From JACTMJ01 sp039812845 (GTDB taxonomy: Bacteria > Acidobacteriota > Terriglobia > Bryobacterales > Bryobacteraceae), in assembly GCA_039812845.1 (NCBI GenBank), contig JBDIBK010000124.1, positions 1 to 11,523 on the forward strand: a stretch of DNA of 11,523 nt. The letters run 5' to 3'. Below, in pieces: positions 1 to 7,505 of this stretch. Every line of letters begins with the position of its first letter. The stretch's first letter is position 1. A program made the position numbers and the translations under genes. Below the pieces are notes generated by a model that worked only from the letters and a program-made list of their open reading frames with translations, made no database searches and had not been told where the DNA came from.

Positions 1-104
1 GGCTGGGCGGTTTTGGGCTGCGTGGCGTCAGGCTGGGCCTCGGCAGACCGCGCGGCTTGCGCTTCGGATTGCGCGGGGAGTGTGCTTGCGGCGTGACGCC
101 TGTG

Positions 105-122
105 GCACCGCTGACGCGGTGC
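105..122. repeat. Hairpin with TGAC loop, copy 1
   Basis: GCACCGC (105-111), TGAC loop (112-115) and GCGGTGC (116-122) form a perfect 7-bp stem. The core CGCTGACGCG recurs at 180-189, where the flanking pairs differ but still match. This looks like a member of a short dispersed palindromic (REP-like) family. Function is unknown. Confidence 0.5.
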
Positions 123-143
123 GAGGTGGGGGGGAGGGTGGAT

Positions 144-164
144 CCAGGCGTGTAAAACGCCTGG
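144..164. repeat. Perfect 8-bp inverted repeat
   Basis: CCAGGCGT (144-151) and ACGCCTGG (157-164) are perfect complements around a GTAAA loop. There is no T-tract next to it, so it is not an intrinsic terminator. It sits between the two TGAC-loop hairpins and may be part of the same composite element. Confidence 0.45.
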
Positions 165-177
165 CAAATCGCTGCCT

Positions 178-191
178 GTCGCTGACGCGAC
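178..191. repeat. Hairpin with TGAC loop, copy 2
   Basis: GTCGC (178-182), TGAC (183-186) and GCGAC (187-191) form a perfect 5-bp stem. The core matches the hairpin at 105-122. The two outer pairs are changed on both sides at once (AC...GT there, GT...AC here), so base pairing is kept. Confidence 0.5.
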
Positions 192-344
192 GGTTTTGGG
201 GGAGCGGTGGTGGCGGGTTGATTTGGAGTCGCAATCCGTTGGCGTGAGTCGATAGGGCTTGATCGATGAGGGATTGCTCATGCCACCCCTGCCGGGGTTC
301 CCTTTCCTTATGGAACGTGTTCCGGGCGTTTACACACCCGGCTG

Positions 345-445
345 GCTCATGTCGCCCTCCGGGCTCGGGGCTTTCCTATGTCGCCCTCCGGGCTGAGGCT
401 TGCTCACGCCGCCCTCCAGGCTCAAGGTGGCTCACGCCGTGATGG
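345..445. repeat. Degenerate 28-29 bp tandem repeat
   Basis: Units start with a CTCATG or CTCACG-like box followed by TCGCCCTCCGGGCT or a variant. The ATG/ACG boxes are at about 349-351, 378-380, 406-408 and 434-436, giving spacings of 29, 28 and 28 bp. The last unit is only partial. A more diverged, similar stretch (GCTCATGCCACCCCTGCC) lies at 276-293. The unit length is not a multiple of three throughout, and no gene is seen here, so it is probably non-coding. Confidence 0.5.
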
Positions 446-510
446 GGGGGCGGATGTTCGCGGGCTGACAGACTCTTGCCAATCCTCCGGTGCCGCAGGC
501 GGGGTGGAAT

Positions 511-547
511 CGCGGAGAGCCGGGCAGGGTTTGCCGGGTTCTCCGCG
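511..547. terminator. Strong hairpin after the TonB receptor gene
   Basis: CGCGGAGA (511-518) pairs perfectly with TCTCCGCG (540-547), and the stem continues inward with CC/GG and GGCA/TGCC pairs around one mismatch. It lies 37 nt past the receptor's stop codon. The T-run (GTTTTT, 556-561) is on the plus strand. For the minus-strand gene this is therefore a stem without a U-tract, possibly a 3'-end stabiliser or factor-assisted terminator rather than a classical one. Confidence 0.35.
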
Positions 548-583
548 AGGCTGGAGTTTTTGGGCGTGCTTGTCCGCGCGCCG

Positions 584-3500
584 TTAGAAATAGATCTTCG
601 CGCCGATGACGATGCGGCGGGCGTCGAGGGTGGAGGTGTAGTTGCCGACGGTGGCGCTCACCTGCTTTCCGGCCGCGTCAAAGCGCGTGCCTGTATCCAC
701 GCCCTGGAAGCTGGCGTGGTTGAAGAAGTTGTAGAACTCGAAGCGGAATTGCAGCCTCCGTTTTTCGTCGTGGGAGAGCGGGATGTTCTTGTAGAGGGAG
801 ACGTCGAAGACGTTGATTCCCGGCCCGCGAATGGGATCCTTGGGCGCGTTGCCGATGCCGAAATCCGCTTTGGTGGGCGGCCTCACGACATCGACGTTGA
901 AGTGCCGGTATTCGGTGCGCTCGCTCTTGGGGAGGTTCGGATTCCCGGTGAGGACGACGCGGCTATCGACGCCCGCGCCGCCGCCGCCGACGATGTCCGC
1001 GCCGGAGACGAGCGAGTAACCGATGCCGAGCGGCGCTCCGGAGGTGAAGGTGGTGACGCCGGCGAGATCCCAGCCGTCGAAGACCCATTTCACGACGGGG
1101 TTGTCGAGCTTCTTGCTGAGACGGGGGATCGAGTACATGTAGTTGAGCGTGAAATTGTGGGTGCGGTCAAAGTTGCCCTTGCCGTAATTGCGCATGCGGT
1201 AATCGAGGAAGGGGTTGATGGCGTCGTTGTTGCCGTTGACAAGATTCATCGACTTGGACCAGGTCCAGGACGTGCCGAACTGAAATCCCGTGGAGAAGCG
1301 CTTGTTGATCTGGGTCTGGAGGGAGTGATAGTTGGAACTGGAAGCCATCTCAATGTACTGGATGTCGGCATAGCCCGTGAGCGGCCGGAGGAAGTTATCC
1401 GGGAGCGGCGTGTTGCCGGTGGTGGGGTCGATGCTCGAAGCCAGGAAGCGAGTGCCGTAGTTGACGGCGTTCAAGCTGCGGCGCTGCAGCAGGTGACGGC
1501 CGACGCTGCCCACGTAGGCGGTGTCGAGCACAATGCCGGAACCGAGGCTCTGCTGGACGCCGAAGCTCCAGTTATAGACGGAGGGGGGCGCATAGCCGCG
1601 CTCGATGCCAAAGACGCCGGTGGGGCTTCGGCGGGCGGTGCTCTTGAGCAGATCGGCGATGGTTGTGTAGAAGGCGGTTTGCGTCATCAGGAGCGGCGGC
1701 ATCTCGACCAATTGCAGAATCTGATCGTCGTTGAAGCGGTCATAGAAGATTCCCGCGCCGCCCCGGACGGCGGTCTTTCCCGTTCCGAAGACATCCCAGG
1801 CGAAGCCGATGCGGGGCGCCAGCTTGATGCTGGGCGTTTTCATGATCCGTTCTTCGTACTGCGTCATGCCCTGGAATGGATTGCCGCCAGAGGCAAACAT
1901 GCCGATCGTGGCGGCGGGAAGAATCTGGCCCGAGACCGGATCGCGGCCGACGCGCGGACCGCTGGCCGTTTCGCGGTAGGGCTGGATCAATTTGGGCTGG
2001 CTTGCGGCGTCGTAGGAAGCGAGATCAAACGCGGAGAGACGGTCTCCGGCGCTCCAGGTGGGCTGGATGAAGTAGAAGCGAAGGCCGGCATCCACGGTGA
2101 AGCGGCGGGAAACCTTCCAGGTATCCTGGGCGAACCATTCGAAGTTGGTGTAGCGGGCGTGGGCATGAGGATGGCCATTCGATTCGGTGTAGCTCTGCAC
2201 GCTGCCGAGCAGGGCGTTCGAATACGCGTAGTTCGAATCGAGCGGGTTGTTGGTATCCCGATTGAAGTTGAAAGTCCCGTTGAAGGAGGAGGAGCGCTGG
2301 GCGTTGCGGGTGGTGTGCTCCAGGTAGACGCCAAACTTCATGTTGTGGGCTCCGCGGATCACGGAGAGATTGTCGGACCAGTTCCAGATATTGTTGGTGC
2401 CGAAGAAAGGAAAGCGCGCCTCAATGTTCAAGACGCCGGCATTCGGAACGCCACCGAAGTTTGCGTTTGGGATCAGGCCGAAGGGGTTGGCTTCCGGGTA
2501 AAACTGCGGCAGATTGAGGCCGACTTTGCCGCGGACGTTGCGGTCAAGGCCGGCCTGGTTGAGCGGATCCACGGTTTGCTTGGCCCGGTTCACGCCGAAG
2601 GTGAATTCGTTGATGACGGTCGGGCTGAAGGTGTGGATGAGAGTGCTGACCAGACCGGCGGAACGGATCTGATACTGGATGGGCAACTGCGGCCAACTGG
2701 AACTGGCGAGCACGAAGTTGAATTCACCCTTATAGGCCTCGTAATCCTGAATGCCCCTGGCGTAGAAGCGGGTGTTGGCGCCGATGTTCCAATCGACGCG
2801 CAGGATGGAATCCCGGCGCGGCTGATCCACCGAGGCCTGGATAAGCGAGTTGTACGAAGTGGAGACGCCGGGAGCGTTGGGCAAGGGCAGGATGTTCAGC
2901 AGCGCCTGGCCATTCTTGTCGATTCGGCCAGCGGGAACGATATTGCCAGGGAACGGGGTGCGATTGGCGAGCGGATCTCTGACGACAATGGGCACACCGC
3001 CCTGATCGCGGGAAGCGGAGAAATCTCCGCCGCGTTCCGCGGCTGTGGGAAAGGTGCGCTGCACGAGGTCAGTAGGATAGTTGCGCGGAAGAAACTCCTG
3101 GGACCAGAAGAAGAACAGCTTGTCCTTTTGCCGGTTGAACTTGCCGGGCCAATAGATGGGTCCCCCGAGGAAATAGCCGGGATAGTTGAAGCGGTAGAGC
3201 GGGCGCTTCAAGCCGCCCCGGTTGCGGAAGAACTCATTCGCGTTGAGCGCTTCATTGCGGAGGAAGTAATACGCCCCGCCACGAAATTCCTGAGTGCCTC
3301 CCTTGATGACGGTGTTGATGGTTCCGCCGGAGGATCGCCCGTATTCGGCCTGGTAGTTGGTGAGCAGCACTTTGACTTCCGCCACGGCATCAATGGACGG
3401 AGCGAGGTAGGGTCCGGTCATCGAACCGGTGTCGAGCGAGGAGATGCCGTCGAGGGTCAGGTTCACGGTGCCGGTGCGGTTGCCGTTGATGCTGATGCTG

Positions 3501-4030
3501 GAGAAATTGTTCCACCCTGGCGCGTTCCGGTTCTGGGTATCGACGACGCCGGGCAGGAGCTTGACGAGCCCGAGGTAATCGCGGCCCTTGAGCGGGATAT
3601 TCTCGGTCTGCGAACTGTCGATCAGGCCCATGCGTTCGGCGCTTTGCGTCTGGATGCGGACGGCTTCGGCGGTGACGGAGACGGTTTCCGTGACATCCCC
3701 AACTTCGAGCCGAATCGTGGGGAGGGTGAGGCGGTCATTCGCGGTGACCGCCACTTCTCGTTCGTAACGTTTGAAACCGGGGGCTGTGATGGTGATTCGG
3801 TATGCGCCGCGGAGAAGCTGCGGCACCACAAAATCTCCGCTGGTGTTGGACGCGGTTTCCCGGCTGGTGGCGGTCTCGACACTCACCACGCTCACCGCGG
3901 CTCCGGCGATGGCGCTGCCCGTCGGATCTGTGACCGTACCGGCGATCTGACCGGTGAGCCCCTGCGCTGCCAGGGATCCAGCGCTAGCGCAGCAGGCGAG
4001 AACGACGAAGAGGAGCATCCTGAAGTTCAT
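584..4030 (-). CDS. Oar-like TonB-dependent outer-membrane receptor
   Basis: This 1148-residue protein is a predicted outer-membrane beta-barrel receptor. Residues 1-23 look like a signal peptide (hydrophobic core MLLFVVLACCASAG, then SLAAQ). About 24-108 form a carboxypeptidase-regulatory-like fold (GLTGQIAGTVTDPTGSAIAGA, later FVVPQLLRGAYRITITAPGF). About 115-240 form the plug (SISINGNRTGTVNLTLDGIS; AEYGRSSGGTINTVIKGG). The rest is barrel, ending in IGAKIYF with the terminal aromatic residue typical of barrel proteins. Known family: Oar-like receptors, very numerous in Acidobacteria, are thought to take up large or glycan-like substrates using TonB energy; the ligand cannot be told here. 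The start at 4030 has GGAG five bases upstream and gives a clean signal peptide. The frame stays open 89 codons further, to 4297, but that part is AT-rich, has no export signal and is probably untranslated. No SusD-like partner is adjacent. Confidence 0.93.
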   Translation of the reverse strand: MNFRMLLFVVLACCASAGSLAAQGLTGQIAGTVTDPTGSAIAGAAVSVVSVETATSRETASNTSGDFVVPQLLRGAYRITITAPGFKRYEREVAVTANDRLTLPTIRLEVGDVTETVSVTAEAVRIQTQSAERMGLIDSSQTENIPLKGRDYLGLVKLLPGVVDTQNRNAPGWNNFSSISINGNRTGTVNLTLDGISSLDTGSMTGPYLAPSIDAVAEVKVLLTNYQAEYGRSSGGTINTVIKGGTQEFRGGAYYFLRNEALNANEFFRNRGGLKRPLYRFNYPGYFLGGPIYWPGKFNRQKDKLFFFWSQEFLPRNYPTDLVQRTFPTAAERGGDFSASRDQGGVPIVVRDPLANRTPFPGNIVPAGRIDKNGQALLNILPLPNAPGVSTSYNSLIQASVDQPRRDSILRVDWNIGANTRFYARGIQDYEAYKGEFNFVLASSSWPQLPIQYQIRSAGLVSTLIHTFSPTVINEFTFGVNRAKQTVDPLNQAGLDRNVRGKVGLNLPQFYPEANPFGLIPNANFGGVPNAGVLNIEARFPFFGTNNIWNWSDNLSVIRGAHNMKFGVYLEHTTRNAQRSSSFNGTFNFNRDTNNPLDSNYAYSNALLGSVQSYTESNGHPHAHARYTNFEWFAQDTWKVSRRFTVDAGLRFYFIQPTWSAGDRLSAFDLASYDAASQPKLIQPYRETASGPRVGRDPVSGQILPAATIGMFASGGNPFQGMTQYEERIMKTPSIKLAPRIGFAWDVFGTGKTAVRGGAGIFYDRFNDDQILQLVEMPPLLMTQTAFYTTIADLLKSTARRSPTGVFGIERGYAPPSVYNWSFGVQQSLGSGIVLDTAYVGSVGRHLLQRRSLNAVNYGTRFLASSIDPTTGNTPLPDNFLRPLTGYADIQYIEMASSSNYHSLQTQINKRFSTGFQFGTSWTWSKSMNLVNGNNDAINPFLDYRMRNYGKGNFDRTHNFTLNYMYSIPRLSKKLDNPVVKWVFDGWDLAGVTTFTSGAPLGIGYSLVSGADIVGGGGAGVDSRVVLTGNPNLPKSERTEYRHFNVDVVRPPTKADFGIGNAPKDPIRGPGINVFDVSLYKNIPLSHDEKRRLQFRFEFYNFFNHASFQGVDTGTRFDAAGKQVSATVGNYTSTLDARRIVIGAKIYF

Positions 4031-4339
4031 CTTGTCTCCAAAGGTCCGTTGTGTTCCTGAAAGCTTGCAATTGTCTTCATGAAGAAGTTTCAAGTTTTGT
4101 ATCACTGGGAAAGTGGAGATACAAGAGAAATATCGGCGTTGGGTGAATAGCTTAAGAATAATTAACAAGATTGCCGAGGATATAGAAAAGAAACGCCTAT
4201 TCTGCCGATCAATCTTCCAGTGTGGCAATCCTGCTTTCCGCGGGCTTTCCTCGCCTGAGCGGATGCCAGACAGAGCGGATGCAAGACCGGTGAGCACGAT
4301 TCGTGCGTGATACTCTTGGGGAAGAGCGTTTTTGAGCCG
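4031..4339. promoter_or_regulatory. Divergent AT-rich promoter region
   Basis: About 309 bp lie between the divergent receptor and the cysteine-rich protein. Positions 4060-4200 are clearly richer in A and T than the genes around them, as expected for promoters. I could not fix a convincing -35/-10 pair on either strand; TATAGA at 4181-4186 is a possible plus-strand -10 box without a good -35. Two perfect palindromes stand out: TCTTCATGAAGA at 4074-4085 and GCACGATTCGTGC at 4294-4306. Either could be an operator. No regulator gene is in the window. Confidence 0.5.
4036..4039 (-). promoter_or_regulatory. Ribosome binding site of the TonB receptor
   Basis: On the minus strand GGAG ends five bases before the ATG at 4030. 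It decides the start, because the in-frame upstream starts do not lead into a signal peptide. Confidence 0.7.
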
Positions 4340-4720
4340 ATGCTGCTGCGCCTTCTAGCCTGCCTATTGACCTTGACGGTTGCTCCAGCCGCCTTTGCCG
4401 GAGTGGTGTGCATGGCGAAGGACCATACGGTGATTGAACTGGCAGGGGCCGCTTGCTGCGAATCGGGAGCGGGGAGCGGGCGAGCCCAGATGGAAGCGGG
4501 CGGGTGCGGCCCGTGCGTGGATGTCGCGATTGAAATGCCGGCGACCCTCGAGCGCGGGAATGCGCATGACGCCGGAGCGCACCGATGCTCTTCCCCCGAT
4601 GCGATCCTCTCTCCCGCGATGGCGTTCGGACATCCCGCGATGCACGCTTCGCCAACGGCCAGAGGCACGCTGCCCGGCCTGCGCCCGGCGGCAACCGCGC
4701 TTTGTCCGCTGCGCTGCTGA
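4340..4720 (+). CDS. Small secreted cysteine-rich protein, putative metal binding
   Basis: This 126-residue protein has a clear signal peptide (MLLRLLACLLTLTVAPAAFA, cleavage likely after Ala20). The mature part has eight cysteines (24, 39, 40, 56, 59, 83, 122, 126) and five histidines (29, 76, 81, 98, 102), including a CC pair, a CGPCVD motif and a CPLRC tail. I do not recognise a named family. The pattern of an early VVC, acidic residues, then CC and CGPCVD resembles, from memory, short uncharacterised exported proteins found beside cation-efflux genes. It lies 137 nt upstream of czcC on the same strand, so a role in periplasmic metal binding, sensing or buffering is plausible inference. 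The start is uncertain: ATG 4340 gives the cleanest signal peptide, with GGGGAAGAG rather far upstream (13 nt). GTG 4307 would add 11 residues. The last roughly 45 residues are low in structure signals and could be poorly conserved. Confidence 0.62.
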   Translation: MLLRLLACLLTLTVAPAAFAGVVCMAKDHTVIELAGAACCESGAGSGRAQMEAGGCGPCVDVAIEMPATLERGNAHDAGAHRCSSPDAILSPAMAFGHPAMHASPTARGTLPGLRPAATALCPLRC

Positions 4721-4849
4721 TTCCCTCCTTCGTTTTCCCATTTACCAGAGACTACGCAGCCTTGATTCCAGGGAAGGCAAGGGTGCGCCGTCTCTTGCGA
4801 TGAGCCCGGCCCGCCCCTGAGCGCCGGTGCGTGAACCCCTATTGGAAGC

Positions 4850-4854
4850 GAGGA
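4850..4854 (+). promoter_or_regulatory. Ribosome binding site deciding the czcC start
   Basis: GAGGA lies three bases before ATG 4858, within the purine-rich stretch GCGAGGAAAG. It favours this start over the in-frame GTG at 4831, which has no comparable site and would put a charged, non-signal leader in front. Confidence 0.6.
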
Positions 4855-4857
4855 AAG

Positions 4858-6186
4858 ATGACACGGAACATTGTGGGCGTCGCGACCCTGCTGGCGCTGC
4901 TGGGAGCCGCGACAGCGGCGCTGCATGGGCAGGAAGCGTCGCGGCCGGAAACCTTCGTCGACCTGGCGAACGGGACCAGCGTTCAGGAACTGACAGAGAT
5001 GGCACTCCAGCGGAACGCCGCGTATCTCGCCGTGAGGCAAAAGCTCGATGAGGCACAGGGCCTGCGGGTGCAGGCGGGGCAGCGGCCGAACCCGAGCCTG
5101 GACGTGAACGTGACAAACGGCGCAGTGCTCGGCAGCCCTGGAGAACGCGATTTCGGTCTCGGCTACTCGCACACGCTGGAACTGGGGGGGAAGCGGGCGA
5201 GAAGGCTGGAGGCGGCGGGGGTTGCGGAGGCGCTTGCGGAGGCTGAGATTCGCGAACGGGAACGACAGCTTCGGGCGGAGATCGGGCGTGGATTCGCGGA
5301 AGCCCTCGCGGCGCAGCGCAACTTCGAGATCACGGATTCGCTGCTCAGGCTGAACCGGCACAGCCTCGAAATCGCCGAGGCACGCTACCGGCAAGGCGAG
5401 GCGGCGCGTCTTGAGCCGGGGATTCTGAGGGTGGAAGTCGGCCGGATCGAGGCGGACCGCGTACTGTTCGAGAACCAGACGAGGCAGGCGGTGGAGAACC
5501 TGAAACTGCTGGCGGGAATCGACGCCACGACGCCTCTGCGCTTGAAGGGCGCGCTGACAGCGGCACGGATCGGGATGGCGGAAGCCGAGGCGCTCGAAAC
5601 CGCACTGAGGCAGCGCCCGGACCTGCAGGCGGCGGCTCACGAGCAAGCACTTGGCGAGAGCGAGATTCGTCTGGCGCGCGCGGCCGCGGTGCCGGACCTG
5701 ACCGCTTCCGGCGGCTACACGCGGAGCAATTCCCGTTTCGACCAGTTCGGCCTATCGGGGCCGGGCGGCGGCATCGAGAGCATCCGTGCCACCGATAACA
5801 CGCTGAGCGTGGGGCTGAGCATGGAACTGCCGCTTCGAAACCGCAACCGGGGCAACATCCAGGCGGCCATCGCGCGGCGGCGGGCGGCGCAATTGCGCAG
5901 GGACTACCTGGAGAATACGGTTCGGCGCGACGTGCGGAACGCCTACGGCCGGTATGAAGCGGCGATGCGAGCGGCGCGGATCTTCGACGCGGACGTGCTG
6001 AAGCAGGCGGAAGAGAACGTGTCGATTCTGAGGGCGGCTTATGACGCGGGCGAACTGCGGCTGCTGGACGTGATCAACGAGCAGCGGGGGCTGATCGAAA
6101 CGCAGAAAGCCTATACCGAAGTGCTGCGGGAGGCGTATCTCTCGCTGGCCGATCTGGAGCGCGCCGTGGGAGCGCCGGTTCGTTAG
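4858..6186 (+). CDS. czcC: CzcC-type outer-membrane efflux channel (TolC/OEP family)
   Basis: At 442 residues this is the usual length for a CzcC-type channel. It forms the trimeric exit duct of a tripartite metal pump, through the outer membrane and down into the periplasm. The signal peptide is about residues 1-25 (IVGVATLLALLGAATAALHGQ). It has no lipobox cysteine, unlike the lipoproteins CusC and OprM. Two OEP repeats follow, long alanine- and arginine-rich helices broken by barrel strands. The CzcC hallmarks RPNPSLDV (76-83) and HTLELGGKRARR (105-116) mark the first repeat, and SMELPLRNRNRGNIQAA (from about 321) the matching place in the second. The C-terminal helix contains LLDVINEQRGLIETQKAY, typical of the family. 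czcB begins 11 nt after the stop, with its ribosome binding site overlapping the stop codon, so the genes are co-transcribed. The family call is firm; the exact metal is not shown by this subunit. Confidence 0.93.
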   Translation: MTRNIVGVATLLALLGAATAALHGQEASRPETFVDLANGTSVQELTEMALQRNAAYLAVRQKLDEAQGLRVQAGQRPNPSLDVNVTNGAVLGSPGERDFGLGYSHTLELGGKRARRLEAAGVAEALAEAEIRERERQLRAEIGRGFAEALAAQRNFEITDSLLRLNRHSLEIAEARYRQGEAARLEPGILRVEVGRIEADRVLFENQTRQAVENLKLLAGIDATTPLRLKGALTAARIGMAEAEALETALRQRPDLQAAAHEQALGESEIRLARAAAVPDLTASGGYTRSNSRFDQFGLSGPGGGIESIRATDNTLSVGLSMELPLRNRNRGNIQAAIARRRAAQLRRDYLENTVRRDVRNAYGRYEAAMRAARIFDADVLKQAEENVSILRAAYDAGELRLLDVINEQRGLIETQKAYTEVLREAYLSLADLERAVGAPVR

Positions 6187-6197
6187 GAGAAACAGAA

Positions 6198-7502
6198 ATG
6201 GATATGCAGACTACGCATCCTGACCCGGATGGATCCGGCTGGAGGGGCCTCAAGAACTCGCGAAGCGTTCTGATTTTGACCGGGATGGTGGCGGTGGCGG
6301 CCTTCCTGGTCGGGGTCTGGTTTCAGAAGGAGCGAGCGGCAGCGCAGCCGAGGCCGGAACCTCCGGTGGCGGAGCAACCGGAGCATGCGACGGATCTGGT
6401 GGAGGCACGGCGATCCGCGCTCGAGAACGTCCCGTTTGAAACGGCGAAAGCGGCGCTGCGTTCCGTGATCACGACCATCCAGGCCACCGGCACGGTGGGA
6501 CCGAATGAGACGAGAGTGGCGCATATCCGCCCATTGGCGAATGGACGCATTGAGCGGGTGCTGGTGAATATCGGGGACCATGTGCAAGCCGGGCAGGCGC
6601 TGGTGGAGTACGACAATATCGCGCTGGGCGAACTCGCCGGCCAGTATGTGGCGGGCGTCGCCGCGCTTGAGAAAGCGAAGGCCGATTCCCAGGTGGCAGA
6701 GCGGGCGCTGGAGCGGGCGCGGAACCTGGTGAGCGCGGGCGCGCTGGCGCAGGCCGAACTCGACCGCCGCGCCGCCGAATACAACAACAGCCGGGCGGCG
6801 ATCTCCACGCAGCAGGCCGAGATCGCGATCGCCGATGAGAAGCTGCACCGCTTCGGGCTTAGCGACGCGGACATCAAGAAGCTGGAGGCCGCCGATTCCG
6901 GCTATCACCGGGAGGCTTCGCATTCGGTGGTGCGCGCGCCGTTTGCGGGCGTCGTGATCCGGTACAACGTGTCGCCGGGCGAGGTTGTGGATTCGACGAG
7001 CGACCTGATGACGATCGCCGATCTCTCAACGGTCTGGATCCAGGCGGATGTGTACGAGAAGGACATCGCGCGGGTGCGGGCAGGGCAGCAGGCGCGGGTT
7101 GCCGTGGATTCCTACCCAGGAGAGGTTTTCACGGGGACGGTCAGCTACATCAGCGACTTTTTGGATCCGAAGACCAGGACCTCCCGGGTGCGGTGCGAGG
7201 CGGCAAACCGGGACGGACGATTGAAGCTCGACATGTTCGCGTCGATCCAACTTCCCACGCCCGAGACGCGGACGGCGGTGATGGTCCCCGCGGAGGCCAT
7301 TCAGAGATTCGACAACGAGGCGGCGGTGTTCGTCCCGGTAAGCGAGGGCGCATACCGGAGAACCAAGGTTCGATTGGGGACGGAGAGCGATGGATGGGTG
7401 GAGATTCTCGCGGGCCTGAAGGAAGGGGAGACCGTGGTGACGCGGGGCAGCTTCTATCTGAAATCGGCGATGCTGCGGGAACTGATCGGCGGCGAGGAAT
7501 AG
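6198..7502 (+). CDS. czcB: CzcB-type periplasmic adaptor (membrane fusion protein) of RND metal efflux
   Basis: At 434 residues this adaptor links the inner-membrane pump to the outer-membrane channel. Residues 23-42 are a single membrane anchor (SVLILTGMVAVAAFLVGVWF) after a polar start, followed by a Pro/Glu/Ala-rich linker. The first lipoyl half is at about 109-139 (IRPLANGRIERVLVNIGDHV), an alpha-helical hairpin at about 145-235, and the second lipoyl half is VVRAPFAGVVIRYNVSPGE. Then come the beta-barrel (DLSTVWIQADVYEKDIARV) and a membrane-proximal domain ending FYLKSAMLRELIGGEE, close to the usual CzcB ending. I see no His-rich or Met-rich metal-binding extension at either end, unlike CusB or some CzcB proteins. 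AGGAGA at 6185-6190 overlaps the czcC stop codon and sits seven bases before the ATG, suggesting translational coupling. Confidence 0.93.
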   Translation: MDMQTTHPDPDGSGWRGLKNSRSVLILTGMVAVAAFLVGVWFQKERAAAQPRPEPPVAEQPEHATDLVEARRSALENVPFETAKAALRSVITTIQATGTVGPNETRVAHIRPLANGRIERVLVNIGDHVQAGQALVEYDNIALGELAGQYVAGVAALEKAKADSQVAERALERARNLVSAGALAQAELDRRAAEYNNSRAAISTQQAEIAIADEKLHRFGLSDADIKKLEAADSGYHREASHSVVRAPFAGVVIRYNVSPGEVVDSTSDLMTIADLSTVWIQADVYEKDIARVRAGQQARVAVDSYPGEVFTGTVSYISDFLDPKTRTSRVRCEAANRDGRLKLDMFASIQLPTPETRTAVMVPAEAIQRFDNEAAVFVPVSEGAYRRTKVRLGTESDGWVEILAGLKEGETVVTRGSFYLKSAMLRELIGGEE

Positions 7503-7505
7503 GGC

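Larger units (their letters stand above)
1..583. other. Non-coding stretch downstream of the TonB receptor
   Basis: No convincing gene lies here. The only open frames are short, rich in Pro, Arg and Ser, and resemble no family I know. What can be seen is repeated and folded DNA. Small perfect inverted repeats lie at 90-100, 105-122, 144-164 and 178-191. The 10-mer CGGTTTTGGG occurs at 8-17 and again at 191-200. A 12-bp inverted repeat GGAAC-GT-GTTCC is at 312-323. A degenerate tandem repeat runs from about 345 to 445, and a strong hairpin is at 511-547. I see no sign of a gene running in from the left edge. Confidence 0.7.

Noticed and set aside
28..234. Minus-strand 68-codon frame near the left edge
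   Set aside because: It is Pro/Arg/Ser-rich, overlaps the hairpin cluster, and has no homology signal that I recognise.
345..445. Possible CRISPR array
   Set aside because: The units are contiguous and diverged, without unique spacers between constant repeats, and no cas genes are present.
476..4060. Open frame of about 1194 codons on the plus strand, antisense to the TonB receptor
   Set aside because: It mirrors the receptor codon by codon, is rich in Val, Gly, Ala, Glu and Asp in an unnatural way, and has no signal peptide, domain or credible start. High-GC codon use leaves such antisense frames open by chance. The sense frame has a clear family and export signal.
4031..4297. Possible 89-residue N-terminal extension of the receptor
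   Set aside because: It has no ribosome binding site that I can see, lies in AT-rich promoter-like DNA and would bury the signal peptide.
4162..5646. Open frame of about 494 codons on the minus strand across the cysteine-rich gene and the start of czcC
   Set aside because: It is Arg/Pro/His-rich with no recognisable domain and lies opposite the well-supported czcC. It is a composition artefact.
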